NCBI RefSeq assembly: GCF_017573545.1
Contig: NZ_JAGEOK010000003.1
Location: 338,462 to 402,461, forward strand
DNA from: Actinomadura nitritigenes
GTDB taxonomy: Bacteria > Actinomycetota > Actinomycetes > Streptosporangiales > Streptosporangiaceae
Direction of reading: 5' to 3'
Length of the DNA: 64,000 nt
Each line of letters opens with the position of its first letter. Position 1 is the first letter of the stretch. Of this stretch, positions 1-7,070 are shown piece by piece. Made by a program: the position numbers and the translations under genes. A model generated the notes under the pieces. The model had not been told where the DNA came from. It was given only the letters and a program-made list of their open reading frames with translations, and did no database searches.

Positions 1-2
1 CC

Positions 3-875
3 GTGACCCGCCGCCCCCTCGTGGCCGCCCTGACCGGCGTCGCCGCGCTCACCCTCGCCGTCACCGCCTGCGCTCCGCAGGACGACGGCTCCGACGCCTC
101 GGCGAGCAAGAGCCCCGCCTCCTGCACCAAGGACAAGCTGCCGCTCAAGACCGCCGGCAAGCTGACCGTCGCGACCGACAAGCCGGCGTTCGAGCCCTGG
201 TTCAAGAACGACGACCCGTCCAACGGGCAGGGCTTCGAGAGCGCCGTCGCGTACGCGGTCGCCGGCAAGCTCGGCTTCACCAAGGACCAGGTCGCCTGGA
301 CGACGCAGTCGTTCGAGTCGTCCTACGCGCCGGGGCCGAAGAACTTCGACTTCGACATCAACCAGATCTCGGCCACCCCCGCCCGCGAGAAGGCGGTGAC
401 GTTCAGCGACGGCTACTACGACGTGCAGCAGGGCGTCGTCGCGCTCAAGGCCGGCAAGTTCGCGAACGCGACGAGCATCGCGGAGCTGAAGAAGGCCCGG
501 ATCGCCGTCCAGGTCGGGACGACCGCCCTGCAGGCCGTGCAGAACCAGATCAAGCCGGACGGCCAGCCGAAGATCTTCAACACCCAGATCGACGCGGTGA
601 ACGCGCTGAAGAACAAGCAGGTCGACCTGCTGCTGGTGGACCTGCCGACCGCGTTCTACGTCACCGCCGCGCAGATCGACGGCTCGAAGATCGTGGGCCA
701 GCTGCCGCAGACCGAGGGCGGCAGCACCGAGCACTTCGGGCTGCTGATGGAGAAGGGCAGCACGCTCGTGGGCTGCCTGAACCAGGCGGTCGGGCAGCTC
801 AAGTCGTCGGGCGAGCTGGCGAAGATCCAGCAGCAATGGCTGACCTCGTCGGCCGGCGCGCCCGTCCTGAAGTGA
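3..875 (+). CDS. Amino-acid ABC transporter substrate-binding lipoprotein
   Basis: Extracytoplasmic solute receptor (SBP_bac_3/GlnH-like fold) that captures an amino acid or similar polar solute for the permease and ATPase that follow. The 290-residue protein starts at a GTG with a typical lipoprotein signal: two Arg, a hydrophobic run, then a lipobox AVTAC with the lipidated Cys at residue 23. Family features seen are GKLTVATDKPAFEPW near the mature start and the RIAVQVGTTA and VDLLLVDLPTAFYV segments of the second lobe. It is followed after 7 bases by the permease, so it is the first visible gene of a three-gene importer operon. The promoter lies outside the window. The substrate cannot be read from sequence. 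Confidence 0.9.
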   Translation: MTRRPLVAALTGVAALTLAVTACAPQDDGSDASASKSPASCTKDKLPLKTAGKLTVATDKPAFEPWFKNDDPSNGQGFESAVAYAVAGKLGFTKDQVAWTTQSFESSYAPGPKNFDFDINQISATPAREKAVTFSDGYYDVQQGVVALKAGKFANATSIAELKKARIAVQVGTTALQAVQNQIKPDGQPKIFNTQIDAVNALKNKQVDLLLVDLPTAFYVTAAQIDGSKIVGQLPQTEGGSTEHFGLLMEKGSTLVGCLNQAVGQLKSSGELAKIQQQWLTSSAGAPVLK

Positions 876-882
876 CCCCGCG

Positions 883-1755
883 ATGACCGTGCGGGCGGGC
901 GGCGAGACCGCCTGGGTCAAGAGCGAGCGGCAGCTGGACCGGGAGCGGCGCCGCCGGCGCGCCGGCGTCCGGTCCGGCTCGGTCGCCGCCGCGTCGACCG
1001 TGCTGTGCGTCGCGGTCGTCGTCGCCGTCGTGGTGACGTCGCCCGGCTGGCCGCGCGTGCACGAGACGTTCTTCAACTGGGGCGAGTTCACCGGCGCGTT
1101 CCCGGACGTGCTGCGCGGCTTCTGGCTGAACGTGCGGATCTTCCTGATCGCCGAACCGGTGATCCTGGTGCTCGGCCTGCTCGTCGCGCTCGCGCGCGGG
1201 CTGCGCAACCCGCTGTTCTTCCCGCTGCGGGCCCTGGCCGTCGCCTACACCGACGTGTTCCGGGGCATCCCGACGATCCTGCTGGTGTACCTGGTCGGTT
1301 TCGGGCTGCCCGCGCTGCGGCTCCAGGGCGTCCCGGACAGCCCGGCCGTGCTGGGCGGGTTCGCGCTCGTCCTGTCGTACGGCGCGTACGTCGCGGAGGT
1401 GTTCCGCGCGGGCATCGACTCGATCCACCCGAGCCAGCGCGCGGCGGCCCGGTCGCTCGGGCTCAGCAAGACGCAGAGCCTGCGGTTCGTGGTGCTGCCG
1501 CAGGCGGTGCGGCGCGTCGTCCCGCCGCTGCTGAACGACTTCGCCTCGCTGCAGAAGGACACCGCGCTCGTCGCGGTGCTCGGCCCGCTGGAGGCGCTGC
1601 GGCAGGCGCAGATCCACTCGGCGACGAACTTCAACTACACGCCCTACCTGGCCACGGCGGTGCTGTTCGTCGCGCTGACGGTGCCGATGGCCCGGTTCAC
1701 CGACCACCTCGCGGCGCGCGCCGAGCGCCGCCGCGCCCCGGGAGGCGGCACATGA
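883..1755 (+). CDS. Amino-acid ABC transporter permease
   Basis: Membrane subunit of a polar amino-acid importer (HisM/GlnP type). After a basic cytoplasmic N-terminus (residues 1-30, many Arg) there are about five membrane segments. The cytoplasmic EAA loop that contacts the ATPase is clear (EVFRAGIDSIHPSQRAAARS then LGLSKTQSLRFVVLPQAVRR, around residues 170-215). The stop codon overlaps the start of the ATPase gene (ATGA at 1752-1755), showing translational coupling. The N-terminus is longer than in many homologues, so a start further in is possible. Confidence 0.9.
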   Translation: MTVRAGGETAWVKSERQLDRERRRRRAGVRSGSVAAASTVLCVAVVVAVVVTSPGWPRVHETFFNWGEFTGAFPDVLRGFWLNVRIFLIAEPVILVLGLLVALARGLRNPLFFPLRALAVAYTDVFRGIPTILLVYLVGFGLPALRLQGVPDSPAVLGGFALVLSYGAYVAEVFRAGIDSIHPSQRAAARSLGLSKTQSLRFVVLPQAVRRVVPPLLNDFASLQKDTALVAVLGPLEALRQAQIHSATNFNYTPYLATAVLFVALTVPMARFTDHLAARAERRRAPGGGT

Positions 1756-2501
1756 GCGGACCGCTGCTGCGCGTCGAAGGCGTCTGGAAGACCTACCACG
1801 CGCATCCGGTGCTGCGCGGCGTCGACCTGGACGTCGCGCCGCACGAGGTCGTCTGCCTCATCGGCGCGTCCGGGTCGGGCAAGTCGACGCTGCTGCGCTG
1901 CGTGAACGTGCTGGAGACGGTGGACGACGGCGCGATCCTCCTGGAGGGCGACGACATCACCGACCCGGACGCCGACCCCGACGAGGTCCGCAAGCGGATC
2001 GGGATGGTGTTCCAGTCCTACAACCTGTTCCCGCACATGTCGGTGCTGGACAACATCACGCTGGCGCCCGTCCGCGTCCACAGGCGGCCCAAGGCGGAGG
2101 CGGCCGAGCAGGCCCGCGAGCTGCTGAAGCGGTTCGGCCTCGCGGACAAGGCCGGCGAGTACCCGGACCGGCTGTCGGGCGGCCAGCAGCAGCGCGTCGC
2201 GATCATCCGGGCGATGGCGACGCGGCCGAGCCTGCTGCTGCTGGACGAGGTGACCTCCGCGCTCGACCCGGAGCTGGTCACCGAGGTGATGGGGATCATC
2301 CGGGAGCTGAAGGAGTCCGGGATGACGATGATCCTGGCGACCCACGAGATGGGGTTCGCCCGGGACATCGCCGACACGGTCTGCTTCCTGCACGACGGCG
2401 TGCTGCTGGAGCGCGGCCCGGCCGAGCAGATCTTCGAGGAGCCCGCCGAGCCGCGCACCCGCGAGTTCCTCCGCCGCGTCCTCGAATCCCGGCGCATCTA
2501 G
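1752..2501 (+). CDS. Amino-acid ABC transporter ATP-binding protein
   Basis: Cytoplasmic ATPase (249 residues, normal for the GlnQ/HisP family) that energises the importer encoded by the two preceding genes. Walker A is GASGSGKST at residues 38-46, followed by the Q-loop (MVFQSYNLFPH), the signature LSGGQQQR, Walker B LLLLDEVTSALD, and the switch His in ILATHEMGF. The start ATG overlaps the permease stop by four bases. The gene ends one base before the Nudix gene, which may be co-transcribed. Confidence 0.95.
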   Translation: MSGPLLRVEGVWKTYHAHPVLRGVDLDVAPHEVVCLIGASGSGKSTLLRCVNVLETVDDGAILLEGDDITDPDADPDEVRKRIGMVFQSYNLFPHMSVLDNITLAPVRVHRRPKAEAAEQARELLKRFGLADKAGEYPDRLSGGQQQRVAIIRAMATRPSLLLLDEVTSALDPELVTEVMGIIRELKESGMTMILATHEMGFARDIADTVCFLHDGVLLERGPAEQIFEEPAEPRTREFLRRVLESRRI

Positions 2502-2502
2502 G

Positions 2503-2910
2503 ATGGCCGGCGTGGCGGATCTGGACGTGGTGGCGTGGGTGCGGGTGGTGGACGGGCGGCTGCTGGCCGTCCGGTCGCGGGGCCGTGACCTGCTGTACCT
2601 CCCCGGCGGCAAGCGGGAGCCGGGCGAGGACGACTGGGCGGCGCTGTCCCGGGAGGTCCGGGAGGAGCTGGACGTCGAGCTCGACCGGGCGTCGTTCCGC
2701 GAGCTGGGGGTGATCCGCGCGCCGGCGCACGACCAGCCGGACTACACGCACGCCCGGATGGCGTGCTTCACCGCGGCGTGCCGCGGCGCGATCGCGGCGT
2801 CCGGCGAGGTGGACGAGTACCTCTACCTCGCACCGGCCGACCGGGACCTGCTCGCCCCGGCGGCCCGGGCGGCGCTCGACCTGGCATTGGACCACGGCCT
2901 GCTGCACTGA
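2503..2910 (+). CDS. Nudix hydrolase
   Basis: Small (135 aa) single-domain hydrolase of nucleoside-diphosphate-linked compounds. The Nudix box is present at about residues 35-57: G-x5-E-x7-REVREELDV, with the catalytic REVxEE helix intact. The Gly that usually follows EEx is Asp here, a common tolerated variant. No substrate-selecting domain is attached. It starts one base after the ABC ATPase stop, so it is probably read from the same transcript, but the functional link is unclear. Confidence 0.85.
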   Translation: MAGVADLDVVAWVRVVDGRLLAVRSRGRDLLYLPGGKREPGEDDWAALSREVREELDVELDRASFRELGVIRAPAHDQPDYTHARMACFTAACRGAIAASGEVDEYLYLAPADRDLLAPAARAALDLALDHGLLH

Positions 2911-2997
2911 AGGTCCCCGGAATCACACCAATCGCCGGATGGACCCGGTTAGGATGCCTGCCTGGATCCGAGATCTCTTCACTTTCCGGGGACTCGC

Positions 2998-3855
2998 ATG
3001 GCGCACGTGCATCATTTCTCCTACGGGCCGCTCACGCCCGTGGCGGCGTACCTGATGTCGTTCGTCGGGTCCTTCCTCGGGCTGCTGTGCATGTCCCGCG
3101 CCCGCGCGTCCACCGGGCGCTCGCGCGCGTCCTGGCTGTCGCTCGCGGCGCTGGCCATCGGCGGCACCGGGATCTGGGTGATGCACTTCATCGCGATGCT
3201 GGGCTTCAGCGTCTCGGGGATGCCGATCCGCTACAACGTGCCCGTCACGCTGCTGAGCTGCCTGACCGCCGTGGCGGTCGTCGCGGTCGGGCTGTTCGTG
3301 CTCGGGTTCGGCGGGTCCGGGCCGGGCGTGATCGTCACGGGCGGAGCGGTCATGGGGATCGGCGTGGTGAGCATGCACTACTCCGGCATGGCCGCGATGA
3401 CCATGCCCGGGGACATCGGGTACCGGCCGGGCCTGGTCGTGCTGTCGGTCGTCATCGCCCTGGTGGCGGCCACCGCGGCGCTGTGGTTCTGCGTGCGCGT
3501 GCGGGGCCTGCCGGCGACGGCCGGGGCCGCGCTCATCATGGGGATCGCGGTGACCGGCATGCACTACACCGGCATGGCGGCCATGCGGATCACCATGGAC
3601 CCGGCCATGCCCGCCCCGCGCGGCGCCACCGCGTCCGACTTCCTGATCCCGCTGATCGGCGGCATCGCGGTGGTGTCGATCACGCTGCTGATCATCATCG
3701 CGATGGCGCCGAGCGAGGACGAGATCCGGGCCGACGCGGAGTTCCAGGAGCGCATCGCCGCGCGGCGGGCGGAGGCCACGGAGGACGGCGGGCCGGACGC
3801 CGCGCCGGACGCTCCCCGCGCGCGGACCGCGGGCGAGCGGTTCGACGGCCGCTGA
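2998..3855 (+). CDS. MHYT-domain integral membrane protein
   Basis: Membrane sensor-type protein built from three MHYT repeats, each in a membrane helix: MHFIAM (residues 62-67), MHYSGMAAM (126-134) and MHYTGMAAM (188-196). About seven membrane segments are visible, followed by a short charged cytoplasmic tail (about 235-285). In the family the Met and His residues are proposed to bind a metal, probably copper, and the domain often sits before GGDEF/EAL or kinase modules. Here it stands alone. The start ATG follows a short leader after the Nudix gene. No signalling output domain is attached. Confidence 0.85.
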   Translation: MAHVHHFSYGPLTPVAAYLMSFVGSFLGLLCMSRARASTGRSRASWLSLAALAIGGTGIWVMHFIAMLGFSVSGMPIRYNVPVTLLSCLTAVAVVAVGLFVLGFGGSGPGVIVTGGAVMGIGVVSMHYSGMAAMTMPGDIGYRPGLVVLSVVIALVAATAALWFCVRVRGLPATAGAALIMGIAVTGMHYTGMAAMRITMDPAMPAPRGATASDFLIPLIGGIAVVSITLLIIIAMAPSEDEIRADAEFQERIAARRAEATEDGGPDAAPDAPRARTAGERFDGR

Positions 3856-3891
3856 CGGCCCTGCCGGCCCGCCCCCGGCGCGCCACGCCGG

Positions 3892-4302
3892 TCAGGACAG
3901 CGCTGCGATGATCTTCTCGAGCGCGCTGCGCAGGTGCCGGCGCTCGTCGTCGGTGAGGGTGGCGGTGGCGCGCTCCTCCAGCCGCCGCCTCGCCTCCCGG
4001 ATCGGCGCCTCCGCCCGGCGGGCGCGCTCGGTCAGGTAGAGCCGGACGAGCCGGGCGTCGGACGGGTCGCGGCGCCGGGTGACCAGGCCCGCGGCCTCCA
4101 TGCGGGTCGCGGTGTTGACGACGGTCGGGGTGGTGAGGGCGAGCCGGTTCGCCAGCTCGCCGGGGGTCAGGCCGTCCTCCCGCCAGAGCACCTCCAGCAG
4201 CAGGTTCTGCCCGACGCGGACGCCGTGCTCGCTCATCGCCTCGTCGGAGGCCGCGCGCAGCAGCTTGTGGGCGCGGGTGGAGAGCCGGAGCAGGTCGTCC
4301 AT
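3892..4302 (-). CDS. MarR-family transcriptional regulator
   Basis: DNA-binding dimer of the MarR family (136 aa, typical length). The winged-helix core reads LTPGELANRLALTTPTVVNT (recognition helix) followed by the wing VTRRRDPSDARLVRLYLTE, with the conserved D-x-R of the wing. It is transcribed away from the SDR gene at 4383, and the 80-bp gap carries several GCTAR-type inverted elements. The simplest reading is that it represses itself and the neighbouring SDR gene and responds to a small ligand. Confidence 0.9.
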   Translation of the reverse strand: MDDLLRLSTRAHKLLRAASDEAMSEHGVRVGQNLLLEVLWREDGLTPGELANRLALTTPTVVNTATRMEAAGLVTRRRDPSDARLVRLYLTERARRAEAPIREARRRLEERATATLTDDERRHLRSALEKIIAALS

Positions 4303-4328
4303 GCCTCGATCCTAGTAATCGTTTGCAT

Positions 4329-4367
4329 GCTAGTGATTTCGTCGCTAGCGTTCCATTAGCACGCTAA
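4329..4367. promoter_or_regulatory. Candidate MarR operator region
   Basis: Between the divergent MarR and SDR genes lies a cluster of GCTAR words: GCTAG at 4329, the palindrome GCTAGC at 4344-4349, and the inverted repeat TTAGC-AC-GCTAA at 4356-4367, the last only 15 bases from the SDR start codon. The region is AT-rich for this genome. The placement fits an operator overlapping both promoters. Binding by the MarR protein is inferred from position. Confidence 0.5.
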
Positions 4368-4382
4368 CGAAAGGAGAGGCCC

Positions 4383-5318
4383 ATGATCCTCGTCACCGGC
4401 GGGCTCGGATTCATCGGCTCGCACGTCGCGCGGGCACTGCTCGACCTCGGCGAGTCGTGCCTGCTCACCCGGCACTCGGCCGCCCCGCGGGACGTGCCCG
4501 CCGGGGCCGCCGCGGAGCGGCTCGACATGACCGACCGGGACGCGTTCCTCGCGCTCGGCGACCGGTACGCCGTCACCGGGATCGTCCATCTGGCGAGCAC
4601 CCCGCTGCGCGGCACCGACGTGGTCGCGGAGATGCGGGCCAACACCGCCGGCCTGCTCAACGCGTTCGAGGCCGCGCGCGCCTGGGGCGTCCGCCGGGTC
4701 TGCGTCGCCAGCACGATCGGCGTCTACGCCGGCGTGCGCGGCACACCGCTCCGCGAGGACGCGCCGCTCCCGCCGGGCGTGGCGCACCCGATCCCCGCGT
4801 TCAAGCGGAGCGCGGAGGCGCTGGCGTCGGCCATCGCGGGGCACGCGGACTTCGAGGCCGTGTGCCTGCGGATCGGCGCCATCTGGGGTCCGCGCGGGCG
4901 CGCCGAGTCGCCGTTCTTCGCAATCCCGGGCCTGGTCAACGCGGCGGTTCGCGGCGAGCCGTACCCGGGGAAGGCGTACGCCGGCGACGGCATCGACGCG
5001 CTGTACGCCCCGGACTGCGGGCGCGCCATCGCCCTCCTCCAGACGGCCGAGACGCTGCACCACGCCGTCTACAACGTCGGTTCCGGCCTCGTCACCACGA
5101 ACGCGGAGGTCGCGGCGGCGATCGAGAAGGCCGTCCCGGACGCCCCGATCGAGCTGACCGCCGGGCGCTCCCCCGACGGACCCGACGAGGACTACCGCCT
5201 CGACGTCACCCGCCTGCGCGCGGACACCGGTTTCGCGCCCGCCCACGACCTGGACGGCGCGGTGGCCGGCTACGTCGCCTGGCTGCGCGGCCGCGCAGAA
5301 GGCTCGCCGCGTCGATGA
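4383..5318 (+). CDS. NAD(P)-dependent extended SDR / epimerase-dehydratase family protein
   Basis: Rossmann-fold protein (311 aa) of the NAD-dependent epimerase/dehydratase family. The dinucleotide motif TGGLGFIGSH occupies residues 5-14, and the catalytic Ser/Thr position is in VASTIGVYAG (108-117). Lys141 of the YxxxK motif is present in IPAFKRSAEAL, but the Tyr position (residue 137) is Ile, so the usual acid/base is not obvious. A good ribosome-binding site (AAAGGAG) precedes the ATG. The gene diverges from the MarR regulator, which probably controls it. The substrate is unknown, and an altered or non-catalytic role is possible. Confidence 0.8.
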   Translation: MILVTGGLGFIGSHVARALLDLGESCLLTRHSAAPRDVPAGAAAERLDMTDRDAFLALGDRYAVTGIVHLASTPLRGTDVVAEMRANTAGLLNAFEAARAWGVRRVCVASTIGVYAGVRGTPLREDAPLPPGVAHPIPAFKRSAEALASAIAGHADFEAVCLRIGAIWGPRGRAESPFFAIPGLVNAAVRGEPYPGKAYAGDGIDALYAPDCGRAIALLQTAETLHHAVYNVGSGLVTTNAEVAAAIEKAVPDAPIELTAGRSPDGPDEDYRLDVTRLRADTGFAPAHDLDGAVAGYVAWLRGRAEGSPRR

Positions 5319-5404
5319 CCCCGACTTCCACGACGGGCCGAACCACCACGGCGGCGCAGGTCGCGGGGCCGTCCGCCCGGCAGGAAGGGCCTGGACGCGC
5401 GAAA

Positions 5405-5432
5405 GGGAGCCGCCCGAACCTGGACGGCTCCC
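5405..5432. terminator. Hairpin between convergent genes
   Basis: Perfect 8-bp inverted repeat GGGAGCCG ... CGGCTCCC with a 12-base loop, between the convergent SDR and DHA2 transporter genes. On the minus strand it is followed by CTTTC. It probably acts as a shared terminator. Confidence 0.6.
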
Positions 5433-5445
5433 CTCCGAGCCCGGC

Positions 5446-6864
5446 TCACGCGCCGACGCTCTCCTTCTCGTCCGCCGGCTGAGGCGAGCGCGCGCGCAGC
5501 GTCACCAGCGCGAGACCGGCACCGGCCAGCGCCGCGACCGCGGCGCCGATGAACGCGGCCCGGAACCCGTCGGTGAGCGCGGGCAGGTCGCCCAGCTTCC
5601 CGGCGCCCTGCGAGGTGGCGATGGCGGTCATCACCGCCAGCCCGATCGCCGACCCCACCTGGTAGGTGGTGTTGACGATCCCGGACGCCAGCCCGCCCTG
5701 CTCCGGCGCGACGCCGCCGATCGCGGCCATCGTGGCGGGGATGAACACCAGCGACATCCCGACGGCGGAGATCAGCGAGCCCGGCAGCACGTCGGTGAGG
5801 AAGCCGCCGTTCGCGTCGATCGTCGACAGCACGAGCAGCCCGGCGGCGAGCACGGCCAGCCCGGTGACGATGAGCGGGCGCGTGCCGAACCGCGCGATGA
5901 GCCGTCCGGTGACGCCGACCATCAGCACCATCATCAGCGCGGTCATCGGCAGCAGCGCCGCACCGCTGGGGAACGCCCCGTACCCGAGCACCTGCTGCAG
6001 GTAGAGGTTCAGGAAGTACCACATCGGGATCCACGCGGCTCCGAGCAGCGCCATCGCCGTGTTCGCCCCTGCGAGGCCAGGGGTGCGCCACACCGACAGC
6101 GGCATCAGCGGCCCGCGCACGATCCGCTGCCATGCCACGAACAGCGCCAGCAGCAGGACGGCCCCGCCGAGCTGCAGGGCGGTGGCCGGCGCGTCCCAGC
6201 CGCGCCCCGGCGCCCGGACGATCGCGTAGACGGCGAGGCCGAGCCCGGCCGTGACCGCCGCCGCCCCGGCGACGTCGAGCCCGGCGCGGCGGCCGGGCAC
6301 CGCCGGCAGGACGGCCGGGACCAGCGCCAGCGTCGCCAGCCCGATCGGGATGTAGATGATGAACACCCACGGCCAGCTCAGCCACTCGGTGATGACCCCG
6401 CCGAGGAACACCCCGGCGGTGCCGCCCGCCGGCGCGGCGGCGCCGTAGAACGCCATCGCCTTGGCCAGCTCCTTCGGCCGGGCCGAGAACAGCACCATCA
6501 GCAGGGTCAGCGCGGACGGCGCGATCAGCGCCGAGCCGATCCCCTGCACGGCCCGGCCGGCGATCTCGGCGGCGGCGCCGTCGGCGGCGGCCGCGACGAC
6601 CGATCCGGCGATCAGCACGAGCCAGCCGGCCGCGAAGACGCGCCGCGCGCCGAGCAGGTCCGACAGCCTGCCGCCGAGCAGCAGCAGCCCGCCGAAGGCG
6701 ACGACGTAGGCGTTGAACACCCACTGCAGCCCGCTCTGGCTGAAACCGAGGGCGCCCTGCATGTCGGGGAGCGCCACCCCGATGATCGACGTGTCCATGA
6801 TCACCATGAACTGGGCGGTCGCGAGCACGGCCAGTGCCCACCAGCGCCTCGGGTCTGCGGACAT
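5446..6864 (-). CDS. DHA2-family MFS drug/compound exporter
   Basis: Major facilitator with about 14 membrane helices (472 aa), the size and topology of the EmrB/QacA (DHA2) proton-driven exporters. Seen are the helix-1 motif with MDTSIIGVALPDMQ, motif A in the helix 2-3 loop (GRLSDLLGARRVF), and the helix-5 segment GTAGVFLGGVITE in the motif C position. I chose ATG at 6864 because GGAGGAG lies 9 bases upstream. A GTG 18 bases earlier would place that ribosome site inside the gene. Two CsoR-like palindromes lie just upstream, suggesting metal or persulfide control rather than a TetR-type drug response. Confidence 0.88.
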   Translation of the reverse strand: MSADPRRWWALAVLATAQFMVIMDTSIIGVALPDMQGALGFSQSGLQWVFNAYVVAFGGLLLLGGRLSDLLGARRVFAAGWLVLIAGSVVAAAADGAAAEIAGRAVQGIGSALIAPSALTLLMVLFSARPKELAKAMAFYGAAAPAGGTAGVFLGGVITEWLSWPWVFIIYIPIGLATLALVPAVLPAVPGRRAGLDVAGAAAVTAGLGLAVYAIVRAPGRGWDAPATALQLGGAVLLLALFVAWQRIVRGPLMPLSVWRTPGLAGANTAMALLGAAWIPMWYFLNLYLQQVLGYGAFPSGAALLPMTALMMVLMVGVTGRLIARFGTRPLIVTGLAVLAAGLLVLSTIDANGGFLTDVLPGSLISAVGMSLVFIPATMAAIGGVAPEQGGLASGIVNTTYQVGSAIGLAVMTAIATSQGAGKLGDLPALTDGFRAAFIGAAVAALAGAGLALVTLRARSPQPADEKESVGA

Positions 6865-6890
6865 GACGGTCCACTCCTCCACTCGAGCTC

Positions 6891-6940
6891 TACCCCTAGG
6901 GGGTATGTGCGATGGACCCTAACATGCCCCCTAGGGGTAT
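6891..6940. promoter_or_regulatory. Tandem CsoR-type operators upstream of the DHA2 exporter
   Basis: Two near-identical palindromes, TACCCCTAGGGGGTAT (6891-6906) and ATGCCCCCTAGGGGTAT (6924-6940), flank a possible -10 for the minus-strand exporter. The C-tract / TA / G-tract form with TA ends matches operators of the CsoR/RcnR family of copper, nickel or sulfur sensors. No csoR gene is present in the window, so the regulator would act from elsewhere. The first site is 27 bases upstream of the chosen start codon. Confidence 0.65.
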
Positions 6941-7070
6941 TGATTCCGCAGGCCCGGAAATCCGTCGTGCCCGCCTCCGGCGCGCGGGCCCGATCTCCCT
7001 CGCCGGCCTTCCTCCGATCCCCCGCGATTCCGTACACTTCGCTTTCTGTGCCGTCGCGAGGGGGGCGAAC

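Noticed and set aside
1005..1751. In-frame upstream extension of the ABC ATPase
   Set aside because: The extension overlaps the permease in another frame and is Arg/Ala-rich noise; ATG at 1752 gives the standard ATPase length.
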